From Stenotrophomonas maltophilia (lineage in GTDB: Bacteria > Pseudomonadota > Gammaproteobacteria > Xanthomonadales > Xanthomonadaceae), in the NCBI GenBank assembly GCA_002435595.1, contig DJBL01000023.1, positions 104,552 to 168,551 of the forward strand: 64,000 bases of DNA, given 5' to 3'. The stretch's first letter is position 1. Each line of letters opens with the position of its first letter. Below, piece after piece: positions 25,320-33,557 of the stretch. Under the pieces are notes generated by a model. The model was not told where the DNA came from. It made no database searches and saw nothing but the letters and a program-made list of their open reading frames with translations. A program made the position numbers and the translations under genes.

Positions 25320-25336
25320 TGCGACCCGATGTCGCA
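25320..25336. promoter_or_regulatory. Palindrome TGCGAC-N5-GTCGCA, second copy
   Basis: TGCGACCCGATGTCGCA shares its 6-5-6 architecture with 14660-14676. It lies between two divergent genes, 90 bases before the secreted protein start and just upstream of the TonB-receptor promoter. Confidence 0.4.
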
Positions 25337-25362
25337 ACCGTTCATATGCGAATGGGTTGCAA

Positions 25363-25390
25363 TTGCATCCGTCGGCCAACCCGTTAAAAT
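25363..25390 (+). promoter_or_regulatory. Promoter of the TonB-dependent receptor
   Basis: TTGCAT (25363-25368), a 16-base spacer and TAAAAT (25385-25390). A degenerate Fur-box-like word (TGCGAATGGGTTGCA, 25347-25361; 8 of 12 fixed positions of the 7-1-7 model) abuts the -35, weakly suggesting iron control. Confidence 0.55.
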
Positions 25391-25488
25391 GACGTGCAGA
25401 TTCCTTCCTGCCTGGACGGGAATCGAGGTCCGCAGCACTGCGCATCGCCACCGGCCAGGCACTTCGCCCCCATCCGTCCCGAGTCGCC

Positions 25489-27690
25489 ATGCATTCTCCT
25501 GCCCCCCTCCCCTCCAGGCTGCGCCGCACCGCGCTGTCCCTGGCCTGCACCCTGGCCGCCAGCACGCTCGCCTTCGACGCCCTCGCCCAGCAGGCAACCG
25601 CGCTGGATGCGGTGCAGGTCAACGCCTACCGCGCCGCCAACAGCACCAGCGGCGCCACCAAGACCAGCACCAGCATTGCCGAAACCCCACAGTCGGTGTC
25701 GGTGATCGAACGCGCCGAGCTGGATGCCCGTGGCGTGCAGTCGCTCAACGATGCCATGCGCTATGTGGCCGGCGTGAGCCTGGAAAGCAGCGGCATCGAC
25801 AACCGCGTGGACGACTTCCGCATCCGCGGCTTCGATGCCGGCAGCTGGTCCAACAACGTCACCCTCGATGGCATGCGCGCCCCGCAGGGCAGCCAGTGGA
25901 ACCGCAGCATGTTCGACAGCTGGAACCTGGAGCGGGTGGAAGTGCTCAAGGGACCTTCGGCGGTGATGTACGGGCAGATCGCCCCGGGCGGCATGGTCAA
26001 CCAGGTCAGCAAGACCCCCGCGCCGGCGCAGGCGCAGCAGCTGCGCCTGGGCGTGGATGCCAATGGCCAGTACAGCGCCGCCTTCGACGCGGGCACCGGC
26101 ACCGCCGGCAATGACCACCTGTTCCGGCTGGTCGGGCTGTACCGCGATGGCGATACCCAGATCCAGCACACCGAACAGAAGCACTGGTTCCTGGCGCCCA
26201 GCTACACCTGGCAGATCGCCGAGCGCACCCGCCTGACCCTGCTCGGCATGTACCAGAAGGACGACGGCGGCTCCACCTACCAGTTCCTGCCCGCCGCCGG
26301 CACGCTCACCCCCACCCGCTACGGCCACATGAAGAACAGCACCTTCATCGGCGAGCCCGGCTGGAATACCTTCGACCGTACCCTGTGGACGGCCGGCTGG
26401 ATGTTCGAACACGCGTTCAACGACCACCTCACCCTCACCCAGAGCGCGCGCCGCACGCATGTGGATTCGCTCTATCGCGGCGTGGTCACCTTCGGCGCGC
26501 TCAACGCCGATGGCCGTACCCAGAACCGCCGCGGCGTGATGGGTACCGGCGATTCCGATGGCGACACCTTCGATACCCGCCTGCAGGCACGCTTTGCCAC
26601 CGGCGCGGTCGACCACACCGTCCTGCTGGGCTGGGACTGGCAGCGTGCCGATTGGGAAGGCGTGCGCAGCGCGATGAGCAGCCCGCGCCCGATCGACATC
26701 TTCAACCCGGTGTATTCCACCTACGTGCCCACCGTGAGCACCGAGACCCCCACCGCCGGCGTCAACCGGCAGAGCGGGGTGTACCTGCAGGACCAGATGG
26801 CGCTCGGCAACTGGCGGCTCACGCTGGGCGGCCGCTATGACTGGACCAAGGACGACAGCAGCAGCGCCAACCGCAACATCGCCACCGGCATTTCCACCCC
26901 GGGCGGTCGCAACGTGATCAAGAGCGAGGCGTTCACCGGCCGCGCCGGCGTGCTGTACGTGTTCGACAACGGGCTCACTCCCTATGTGAGCTACGCCGAA
27001 TCGTTCCAGCCCTCGACCAAGTCACCACTGGACAGCTTCACCCATACCGCCTTCGAGCCGGTCACCGGCTCGCAGTGGGAAGCCGGCCTGAAGTACCAGC
27101 CGGCCTCGGTGGACGGGTTGGTGACGTTGGCGGTGTACGACCTGCGCCAGCAGAACATGATCGTCGACGATCCGATCGCCAGCCACCGCAACTGCGGCGC
27201 CACCGGCACGGCCACCTGCTCGATCCAGGGCGACGAAGGGCGTGTACGCGGCATCGAGCTCGAAGGCCGGATCACCCCGATCGAAGGCTTCAGCCTGATC
27301 GGCGCCGCCTCGCGGATGGATTCAACGATGACCCGCTCGGCACCGTACAAGGGCAAGGAACTGGCCATGGTGCCCGACTACAGCGCCTCGTTCTGGGCCG
27401 ACTACACCTTCCAGGGCGGCGCCCTGCAGGGCCTGAGCCTGGCCGCAGGGGCCCGCTACAACGGCGTGAGCTACGGCGACAGCGCCAATCTCTATCGCAT
27501 TCCCGCCTACACCCTGTTCGATGCGGCGATCCGCTACGACCTGGGCCGGATCGGCGCCACCACCGTGCAGCTCGCGCTCAACGCCAGCAACCTGGCCGAC
27601 AAGCGTTTCGTCTCCACCTGCACCGGCGTGTCGTCGTGCTACTACGGCAGCGGCCGCACGGTCACGGCAACCGCGCGATGGGGCTGGTAA
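25489..27690 (+). CDS. TonB-dependent siderophore receptor
   Basis: 733 residues. Signal peptide with cleavage near FDALAQQ, then a short TonB-box-like DAVQVNAY, a plug domain (about 55-170, with IAETPQSVSVIERAEL, DDFRIRGFDAG and VEVLKGPSAVMYGQIAPGG), and a 22-strand barrel that ends GW. The plug motif set is that of the FhuA/FoxA-like siderophore receptor class. Such receptors bring ferric siderophores through the outer membrane using TonB energy. Its ligand cannot be told from sequence. It converges on an HmuVU-type ABC transporter, so this is an iron-uptake region, though the two genes are on opposite strands. Confidence 0.93.
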   Translation: MHSPAPLPSRLRRTALSLACTLAASTLAFDALAQQATALDAVQVNAYRAANSTSGATKTSTSIAETPQSVSVIERAELDARGVQSLNDAMRYVAGVSLESSGIDNRVDDFRIRGFDAGSWSNNVTLDGMRAPQGSQWNRSMFDSWNLERVEVLKGPSAVMYGQIAPGGMVNQVSKTPAPAQAQQLRLGVDANGQYSAAFDAGTGTAGNDHLFRLVGLYRDGDTQIQHTEQKHWFLAPSYTWQIAERTRLTLLGMYQKDDGGSTYQFLPAAGTLTPTRYGHMKNSTFIGEPGWNTFDRTLWTAGWMFEHAFNDHLTLTQSARRTHVDSLYRGVVTFGALNADGRTQNRRGVMGTGDSDGDTFDTRLQARFATGAVDHTVLLGWDWQRADWEGVRSAMSSPRPIDIFNPVYSTYVPTVSTETPTAGVNRQSGVYLQDQMALGNWRLTLGGRYDWTKDDSSSANRNIATGISTPGGRNVIKSEAFTGRAGVLYVFDNGLTPYVSYAESFQPSTKSPLDSFTHTAFEPVTGSQWEAGLKYQPASVDGLVTLAVYDLRQQNMIVDDPIASHRNCGATGTATCSIQGDEGRVRGIELEGRITPIEGFSLIGAASRMDSTMTRSAPYKGKELAMVPDYSASFWADYTFQGGALQGLSLAAGARYNGVSYGDSANLYRIPAYTLFDAAIRYDLGRIGATTVQLALNASNLADKRFVSTCTGVSSCYYGSGRTVTATARWGW

Positions 27691-27697
27691 CCGGTCG

Positions 27698-27720
27698 GTA
27701 GAGCCGACCGCTGGCCGGCT
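27698..27720 (+). repeat. GTAG-headed REP palindrome
   Basis: GTAGAGCCGACCGCTGGCCGGCT: a GTAG head followed by an imperfect stem, sitting directly after the receptor stop. It belongs to the REP family also seen at 31044, 42815, 57314, 57348 and 61470. Confidence 0.6.
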
Positions 27721-27749
27721 GCTGGTGCCGCCGCAGGCGTCCTGCGGCG

Positions 27750-28520
27750 TCACTCCGGGTCGGCCACCACCACCAGCGGCACGCCCCGTTGCGGGTGTTC
27801 CAGCACGATGACCGGCTGCTGGTAGACGCGGCCCAGGTTGGCCTCGGTCAGCACGTCGGCGGGCGTGCCATCGGCGGCCACCCGCCCCTGCTCCAACAGC
27901 ACGATGCGATCGGCATGCCCGGCCGCCAGGTTGAGGTCGTGCAGCACCACGATCACGCAGGCGCCGGCATCGGCCAGGCCGCGCACCGTGCGCAGGGTGC
28001 GCTCCTGGTGGCGCAGGTCGAGCGCGGCGGTCGGTTCATCGAGCAGCAGCAGCGGCGTCTGCTGGGCCAGCACCCGCGCGAAGGTGGTGCGCGCCGACTC
28101 CCCGCCGGACAGCTGCTGCACCTCGCGCTGGCGCAGCGCCTGCAGTTCGGCCGCGGCGATCGCCTGCTCCACCTGCGCCTGGTCGCGCTGCGGGTCCGGC
28201 GGATGCGGCAGCCGCCCCATGGCCACCACTTCCTCCACGCTGAAGGCAAAGCGCACACCGTGCTCCTGCGGCATCACCGCGCGCTCGCGCGCCAAGGGCC
28301 CGGCCTTGTAGCCCGGCATCGGCCGCCCCTGCAGCAGCACCTGCCCCGCATCGGCCAGCAGGTCGCCGGAGGCCACCGCCAGCAGCGTCGACTTGCCCGC
28401 CCCGTTCGGGCCGACCAGCGCGGTGACCGTGCCAGGCATGAACACCAGGTCGATGCCGTGCAGGATCTCGCGCTGCTGGCGACGCACGATCACCCCGTGC
28501 AGGCTCAGCAAGGCGCTCAT
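27750..28520 (-). CDS. hmuV: Heme/iron ABC transporter ATP-binding protein
   Basis: 256 residues. ABC motifs: GPNGAGKSTLLAVASGDL (Walker A), EVQQLSGGESARTTFARVLA (signature), LLLLDEPTAALDLRHQ (Walker B with D-loop), and VIVVLHDLNLAAGHAD (H-loop). The FecE/HmuV class energises periplasmic import of heme, siderophores or cobalamin; the HGVRFAFSVEEVVAMGRLPH segment is like HmuV. Its ATG overlaps the TGA of the permease gene as ATGA (28517-28520), so both are made together. No HmuT binding-protein or HmuS gene is adjacent, so the heme assignment rests on similarity and on the heme operon 11 kb away; a siderophore substrate remains possible. Confidence 0.82.
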   Translation of the reverse strand: MSALLSLHGVIVRRQQREILHGIDLVFMPGTVTALVGPNGAGKSTLLAVASGDLLADAGQVLLQGRPMPGYKAGPLARERAVMPQEHGVRFAFSVEEVVAMGRLPHPPDPQRDQAQVEQAIAAAELQALRQREVQQLSGGESARTTFARVLAQQTPLLLLDEPTAALDLRHQERTLRTVRGLADAGACVIVVLHDLNLAAGHADRIVLLEQGRVAADGTPADVLTEANLGRVYQQPVIVLEHPQRGVPLVVVADPE

Positions 28521-29518
28521 GCGGCCTCCTTGCGGCGCTGCTGCAGCACCAGCCACAGGAAGAACGGCGCGCCCAGCGCGGCCGAGAACAGCCCCAGCGG
28601 AATCTCCGCAGGGGGATCCAGCGTGCGCGCGGCGGTATCGGCGACCACGATCAGCACCGCGCCGAGCACCCCCGAGACCGGCAACAGCCAGCGGTGCCCC
28701 GGGCCCACCAGCATGCGCGCCACGTGTGGCACCACCAGGCCGACGAAGGCTACCGAGCCGGCAAAGGCCACCGCCGCCCCCACCAGCAAGGCACTGAAGG
28801 CAACCAGGCGACGACGCGTGCGCGCCACGTCCAGGCCCAGGTGCTGGGCCTGGCGCTCGCCCAGTGCCAGCATGTCCAAGGGCGTGGCCAGGCGCTGCAA
28901 CGCCAGCGCGCCGATGGCAAACAGCGGCGCCACCGCCGCTACATCGCTCCAGCTGGCGCGGGCCAGCGAGCCCATCTGCCAGAACACCAGCGACTGCAGT
29001 TCGCTCTCGCTGGCAATGTAGGTCAGGAAACCGATCAGCGCCGAGCAGAACGCGGCCATTGCGATCCCCACCAGCAACAGCGTGGCGTTGCCACTGCCCT
29101 TGCCCGGCCGCGCCAGCACGTAGGTCAGGCTGATGGCCAGCGCACCGCCGACAAACGCGGCCAACGGCACGATCCAGCCGGCCGCACCGGCCGCACCCAG
29201 TACGATCGCCGCCACCGCACCCAGCGCCGCCCCCTGGCTGACGCCGACGATGCCCGGATCGGCGAGCGGATTGCCGAACAAGCCCTGCAGGCTGGCACCG
29301 GCCATCGCCAGCGCCGCGCCCACCATCGCGCCCAGCAGCGCGCGCGGAATGCGCAGCTGCCACACCACGGCCAGGTCGCGGCTGCTCACCGCGAGCGGGT
29401 CGGCCAGGCCCAACTTCACCCCGATCGCCTGCAGCACGTCCAGCGGCGGCAGCCGCAGCGGGCCCACCGCGAACGAGGCCAGCACGGCCAGCAGCAACAG
29501 ACGGGAGAACGATCGCAT
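28517..29518 (-). CDS. hmuU: Heme/iron ABC transporter permease, FecCD family
   Basis: 333 residues, about 10 membrane helices as in BtuC/HmuU. Family marks are LRIPRALLGAMVGAALAMAG, FGNPLADPGIVGVSQGAALG (the G-N-P-L-A-xP loop), and GLVVPHVARMLVGPGHRWLL near the C-terminus, which contacts the ATPase. It is the first gene of a two-gene unit with the ATP-binding protein. The start is supported by GGAG six bases upstream, but that Shine-Dalgarno is buried in a 10-base perfect stem (29524-29554), suggesting translational control. The periplasmic binding protein must be encoded elsewhere. Confidence 0.85.
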   Translation of the reverse strand: MRSFSRLLLLAVLASFAVGPLRLPPLDVLQAIGVKLGLADPLAVSSRDLAVVWQLRIPRALLGAMVGAALAMAGASLQGLFGNPLADPGIVGVSQGAALGAVAAIVLGAAGAAGWIVPLAAFVGGALAISLTYVLARPGKGSGNATLLLVGIAMAAFCSALIGFLTYIASESELQSLVFWQMGSLARASWSDVAAVAPLFAIGALALQRLATPLDMLALGERQAQHLGLDVARTRRRLVAFSALLVGAAVAFAGSVAFVGLVVPHVARMLVGPGHRWLLPVSGVLGAVLIVVADTAARTLDPPAEIPLGLFSAALGAPFFLWLVLQQRRKEAA

Positions 29519-29523
29519 GGCCG

Positions 29524-29554
29524 GCTCCGGATCTCGATGGAAGGGATCCGGAGC
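29524..29554 (-). promoter_or_regulatory. RBS-sequestering hairpin in front of the ABC permease
   Basis: The minus strand reads GCTCCGGATC, an 11-base loop, GATCCGGAGC, then CCGGCC and ATG. The stem is perfect over 10 bases and includes the GGAG Shine-Dalgarno. It could be a thermosensor, a ligand- or protein-regulated leader, or a DNA operator. Confidence 0.55.
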
Positions 29555-29693
29555 ATGCCACGTTTGCGGTCAACCCGACGTGCGCAGACGCGGCCCGCAC
29601 TTGCCCCTACGCCCCTGGGTCAGGGGCTGCCGCGAAGCGGCGGGGGTCTGGGTGAGGGCGAGAGCGGCCCGCGGTTTGCGCAGCAGGGCGTGG

Positions 29694-29719
29694 GGCGGCA
29701 GCGCGCATGCGCTGCCGCC
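29694..29719 (-). terminator. Hairpin after terC
   Basis: An 11-base perfect stem GGCGGCAGCGC / GCGCTGCCGCC with loop GCAT lies 5 bases past the terC stop. There is no U-tract, so termination would need Rho or processing. Confidence 0.45.
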
Positions 29720-29724
29720 TCCGG

Positions 29725-30474
29725 TTACCAGTTGCCGGCGCCCGGCACGTGGTGCGCCACGGCGCGGCGGCGCATCAGCAGGTTCAGCCATTCCACCAGC
29801 ACCGAGAAGCCCATCGCGGCGTAGATGTACGGCTTGGGCACGTGCACGCCCAGGCCATCGAGGATCAGCACCGCGCCGATCAGCAGGATGAAGGCCAGCG
29901 CCAGCATCTTCACGGTGGGGTTGGCATCGATGAAGCGGCCCAGCGGGTTGGCCGCCAGCAGCATGACCGCCACCGACAGCAGGATCGCGGCAACCATGAC
30001 CGGCACGTGGTCGGCGATGCCGACGGCGGTGATCACCGAATCCAGCGAGAACACGATGTCGATGATGGCGATCTGCAGGATCACCATGCCGAACACAGCC
30101 GAGGCCTTGGTGGTGGTGGGGTCTTCGTCTTCGCCGCCGGTGATCAGCTCGCGGATTTCCATGCCGCCCTTGATGATCAGGAACAGGCCGCCGAGGATCA
30201 GCACCAGGTCGCGGATGGAAATGCCGATGCCGGCCACGGTGAACAGGTTGGCCTCCATGTGCGCCAGGTAGGCCAGCGACACCAGCAGGGCGATGCGGGT
30301 GATGCAGGCCACCGCGATGCCGAGCTTGCGCGCGAACGGACGGCGCGCCTCCGGCAGCTTGCTCACGGCGATGGAGATGAACACCAGGTTGTCGATGCCC
30401 AGCACGATTTCCAGCGCGCTCAGCGTGAACAGGGTCAACCAGACATTCGGATCGGACAGCAACTCAAGGGACAT
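29725..30474 (-). CDS. terC: TerC-family membrane protein
   Basis: 249 residues, about 7 membrane helices. TerC signatures are FTLSALEIVLGIDNLVFISI and IDIVFSLDSVITAVG, each with conserved acidic residues (E, D) inside the membrane. Family members include Alx and TerC proteins linked to manganese export and tellurite resistance; metal efflux is the most likely role. The ATG follows AAGGAT. It starts 40 bases after dgkA, so the two probably share a transcript. I looked for a yybP-ykoY manganese riboswitch, but dgkA lies immediately upstream and leaves no room. Confidence 0.88.
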   Translation of the reverse strand: MSLELLSDPNVWLTLFTLSALEIVLGIDNLVFISIAVSKLPEARRPFARKLGIAVACITRIALLVSLAYLAHMEANLFTVAGIGISIRDLVLILGGLFLIIKGGMEIRELITGGEDEDPTTTKASAVFGMVILQIAIIDIVFSLDSVITAVGIADHVPVMVAAILLSVAVMLLAANPLGRFIDANPTVKMLALAFILLIGAVLILDGLGVHVPKPYIYAAMGFSVLVEWLNLLMRRRAVAHHVPGAGNW

Positions 30475-30514
30475 GGACGTGGATCCTTACAAGGGGGAAT
30501 GAGCCGGGGGCAGC

Positions 30515-30895
30515 TCAGAAAAAGCGCGGCAGCAGGACCAGGGCCCAGCACACCAGGACATTCATCATCAGCACGAACACCGCCGCCGAGCCCATGTCCT
30601 TGGCGCGGCCGGCCATCTCGTGGAACTCGCTGCCGTAGCGTTCGATCACCGCTTCGATGGCCGAGTTGGCCAGTTCCATGGCCAGCACCAGCAGCATCGA
30701 GCCGATCATCAGCGCGCGCTCGACCGGGGTCTGGCCCAGCCACAGCGCGAGCGGGGCCAGCACGGCGAGCAGGTAAACCTCCAGGCGGAACGAGGACTCG
30801 TGCAGCCAGGCGGCCCGCAGGCCCTGCCAGGACCACACCGCGGCCTTGAAGATGCGGCGGGGGCCGCGCGGCATGTGCCCGATTTCATCAGCCAC
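30515..30895 (-). CDS. dgkA: Diacylglycerol kinase
   Basis: 126 residues, the usual size of bacterial DgkA. Three membrane helices; the conserved active-site segment MLLVLAMELANSAIEAVIER and the second NxxxExxxD-type stretch EFHEMAGRAKDMGSAAVFV are intact. The enzyme phosphorylates diacylglycerol, a by-product of osmoregulated glucan and LPS modification, and recycles it into phospholipid synthesis. Inner-membrane trimer. The N-terminal amphipathic RRIFKAAVWSWQGLRAA is family-typical. First gene of a probable dgkA-terC operon. Confidence 0.93.
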   Translation of the reverse strand: MADEIGHMPRGPRRIFKAAVWSWQGLRAAWLHESSFRLEVYLLAVLAPLALWLGQTPVERALMIGSMLLVLAMELANSAIEAVIERYGSEFHEMAGRAKDMGSAAVFVLMMNVLVCWALVLLPRFF

Positions 30896-31043
30896 GGGCG
30901 CACGCTCCGCGCTGCGGGGCGGGCCGGGACGAGGGGAACAGCACGCGGCAAGGGGTCATGGGCATGGCTGAATGGGCAGGCAATCCGTCATTTTGCCACA
31001 AGCCCGGCGGGGCATCGTCGAAGGCGGCCGGGGCCCGGCCGTG

Positions 31044-31067
31044 GTAGTGGCGGCCGGTGCCGGCCGC
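31044..31067 (+). repeat. GTAG-headed REP palindrome
   Basis: GTAG, then GCGGCCGG-TG-CCGGCCGC (perfect 8-base stem), located between dgkA and the SGNH hydrolase gene. Confidence 0.6.
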
Positions 31068-31170
31068 AGGCACCGCCACGGCGGGTAAAGCGAGGGCGGC
31101 CCGCTGCTTCTATGATGGGGTTTGAACCGATCCGGGCGCCGAATGCGGCGCCATGCCGAGGAGCCTGCCG

Positions 31171-31875
31171 ATGCGTTACCGCTGCACCCGCCCCCTGTTG
31201 CTCGCCCTGGCGCTGGGCGCCACCCTGCCCGCCGCCGCCCTGTCCCCGCCGGCCCCGCCGCAGGTCCCGGCCCAGGTATCCAACGTGGCCTGGGCGCAGG
31301 ACATGGCGGCCTTCGCCAAGGCCGACGCGGCCAGCCCGCCGCCGCGCGGTGGTATCGAGTTCATCGGCAGTTCGTCGATCCGGATGTGGGAGGGCCTGGC
31401 CACCGATTTCCCGGCGCAGCCGGTGTTCAACCGGGGTTTCGGCGGCTCGGAGGTGCGCGACAGCACCTGGTATGCCGGCCAGATCGTGGTGCCGTACGCG
31501 CCGTGCAAGGTGTTCTTCTACGCCGGCGACAACGACCTCGCCAGCGGCCGCAGCGCGGAGCAGGTGCGCGACGACGTGCTGGCCTTCGTGGCGCGGGTGC
31601 ACCGTGATCTGCCGAAGACCACGGTGGAGTACATCTCGATCAAGCCCAGCCCGTCGCGCGCGAACCTGCTGCCGGCGATCATCGAGGCCAACACGATGAT
31701 CAAGGCTGCGCTGGCCAGGTTGCCGAACACCGGCTACACGGACATCTACACGCCGATGCTGGGCAGCGATGGGCAGCCGCGCGCGGCGCTGTTCCGCGAG
31801 GACATGCTGCACATGACGCCGGAGGGGTATGCGATCTGGCGGGCGGCGTTGGCGCCGAAGGTTATGTGCGATTGA
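31171..31875 (+). CDS. Secreted SGNH/GDSL-family hydrolase
   Basis: 234 residues from the ATG at 31171, placed 7 bases after GAGGAG; an ATG at 31153 is too close to that site to use it. Signal peptide (RCTRPLLLALALGATLPAAA). Block I reads IEFIGSSSIRMWEG, with the nucleophile Ser in a GSSS context instead of GDS. Block II is FNRGFGGSEVRD, block III FFYAGDNDLASG (GxND), and block V DMLHMTPEGYAIW (DxxH). This is the pattern of acyl-esterases of the SGNH fold in the GSSS subgroup. Periplasmic or exported. It likely removes acyl groups from a lipid or glycan; the substrate is unknown. Confidence 0.85.
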   Translation: MRYRCTRPLLLALALGATLPAAALSPPAPPQVPAQVSNVAWAQDMAAFAKADAASPPPRGGIEFIGSSSIRMWEGLATDFPAQPVFNRGFGGSEVRDSTWYAGQIVVPYAPCKVFFYAGDNDLASGRSAEQVRDDVLAFVARVHRDLPKTTVEYISIKPSPSRANLLPAIIEANTMIKAALARLPNTGYTDIYTPMLGSDGQPRAALFREDMLHMTPEGYAIWRAALAPKVMCD

Positions 31876-31947
31876 GTTTGTGCGGGCAGCAGATGCGGGA
31901 ACCGGTTTGGCCTGAGCCGGGTCGGGGTGGGTGAGAAGAGGACGCGC

Positions 31948-31968
31948 GTGCCGACCGATGGTCGGCAC
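31948..31968 (+). repeat. REP-like palindrome
   Basis: GTGCCGACC-GAT-GGTCGGCAC, a perfect 9-base stem in the 257-base gap between the SGNH hydrolase and the histidine kinase. It resembles the stems of the GTAG REP family but lacks the GTAG head. Confidence 0.55.
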
Positions 31969-32132
31969 CTGCCAGGCGGGTGTGCGGCGAAAGAACGCCC
32001 CCGGACCCACGCAGGTGACGCCGGGCCATGCTCGGCTGCGGCTGCCCCGTCCACGGGCACCGGCCTATTGTCGAGGGCCCGACCCACACACGCAGACACA
32101 CAGAACCCTCCGCCGTTGCCCTGAGGCTGCGC

Positions 32133-33404
32133 CTACCGGTACAACACCGCCGCCTGCGTGCCCTGCCCCAGCTCGCTGCCCAGGCTTACCTTCCAGCCGA
32201 ACCGGTCGCACAGCCGCCGCACGATCGACAACCCCAGCCCCGTGCCCTGCGGCCGCGTCGGCTCGGCCCGGTAGAACGGCTCGAAGGCCCGCCCCAGTGC
32301 TTCGGGCGACATCCCGATCCCGGTATCGCGCACGACGACCCGATCCTCCAGCACATCCACGTCGATGCGCCCCTCGTCGGTGTAGCTGCAGGCATTGCGC
32401 AGCAGGTTGCTCACCACCACCTGCAGCACCCGTGGCGGGGCGTGCAGCTGCACCGGCCCTGCACTGTGCAGGAAAATCTCCACCGGCCGCCCCGCCAGCA
32501 GCTCGCGCGCGTTGTCCACCTCGTAACGCACGATCTCGTTCACGTCGAACAGCTCGATCTGCGGCTCCACGTCCGCCTCGCGCGCCAGGATCAGGAACGC
32601 GTCGATCACCGCCTCCATGTCCCGGCCCGCGCGCTGGATCCGGTTCAGGCTGCGCCGCAGCCGCGGCGTCAGCTCCTGGTCGCCCAGCGCCATGTCACTG
32701 GCCACGCGGATCACGGTCAACGGCGTGCGCAGCTCGTGGCTCGCATCGCGGGTGAAGTTGCGCTCGCGCGCGACGTGTGCGGTCACCCGCGTGGCCAGCG
32801 AATGCAGCGCCGCCGCCAGCTGCCGGGTTTCGCCCTGCATGTCCGCCGGCAGCTTGTCCGGGGCCAGGTCGGCCGCCTCCGGATGACCCGGGTTCCAGCG
32901 CGATACCCGTCGGGCCAGCCAGTTCACCGGCGACACCAGGCGCTTGGAGGCCCGGTAGGTGATCCAGGTCACCCCGTACACCGCCAGCAGCGTGAGCAGC
33001 ACCGGCACGATCCCGAACCAGAACGCCAGCATCTCCGCGCGCGAACGCAGGAACACCAGATACAGCCGGCCCTCGGCACGCGCATCCACCAGCACCAGCT
33101 GGTCGTCGCCCTTGAGCTCGTGGAAGCCCGGCGGCAGCGCGCGCAGGTTGGGCGGCAGGCTCAGGGGCGAACGCCCGGCCTCCAGCAGGTAGCCGCGGAT
33201 GTTCTGGGTGTTGGGCGGCGGCTGCATCGGCGAGGCCTCGTGCAGTTGCCAGTAGTACGCCGCCTCTTCCTGCAGCGCGCTGCTGACCAGGCTGTGCTTG
33301 ATCACCAACGACACCAGCCACGCGCCCAGCAGGATGCCCAGGCTGGCCAGCACGGCTTGGAGGATGAAGACGATGCGTATCTTGCGCGGCAGACCGTGCG
33401 GCAT
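32133..33404 (-). CDS. Sensor histidine kinase of a two-component system
   Basis: 423 residues. Two membrane helices (about 9-35 and 128-150) bracket a periplasmic sensing part of about 90 residues. Then come a HAMP-like linker, a dimerisation domain with the phospho-acceptor His in RDASHELRTPLTVIRVASD, and an ATPase with NLLRNACSYTDEG (N box), VVRDTGIGMS (G1), FEPFYRAE (F) and GTGLGLSIVRRLC (G2). It phosphorylates the response regulator encoded just upstream on the same strand. The pair resembles ColRS systems of Xanthomonas and Pseudomonas, which control envelope maintenance and metal tolerance, but I would not assign that name firmly. An intrinsic terminator lies between regulator and kinase. 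Confidence 0.88.
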   Translation of the reverse strand: MPHGLPRKIRIVFILQAVLASLGILLGAWLVSLVIKHSLVSSALQEEAAYYWQLHEASPMQPPPNTQNIRGYLLEAGRSPLSLPPNLRALPPGFHELKGDDQLVLVDARAEGRLYLVFLRSRAEMLAFWFGIVPVLLTLLAVYGVTWITYRASKRLVSPVNWLARRVSRWNPGHPEAADLAPDKLPADMQGETRQLAAALHSLATRVTAHVARERNFTRDASHELRTPLTVIRVASDMALGDQELTPRLRRSLNRIQRAGRDMEAVIDAFLILAREADVEPQIELFDVNEIVRYEVDNARELLAGRPVEIFLHSAGPVQLHAPPRVLQVVVSNLLRNACSYTDEGRIDVDVLEDRVVVRDTGIGMSPEALGRAFEPFYRAEPTRPQGTGLGLSIVRRLCDRFGWKVSLGSELGQGTQAAVLYR

Positions 33405-33463
33405 TACGGGATCCAGAGCGGTTCGCGGCGATTATAGGAAAGCGCGCCGTGATTCCATCGTGC

Positions 33464-33498
33464 AAAAAACGACAACGACCCGGCAGGAACCGGGTCGT
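33464..33498 (-). terminator. Intrinsic terminator between response regulator and kinase
   Basis: On the minus strand ACGACCCGG-TTCCTG-CCGGGTCGT is followed by TGTCG and six T. It lies in the 153-base gap, so much regulator transcription should stop before the kinase. Confidence 0.82.
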
Positions 33499-33557
33499 CG
33501 TCTCGATCCGGGCCCCGCAGGGCCCGTCCACTCATGCGCCTGCCACGGGGCGTGGGG

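Noticed and set aside
30475..30514. yybP-ykoY manganese riboswitch before terC
   Set aside because: Only 40 bases separate terC from dgkA, too short for the riboswitch.
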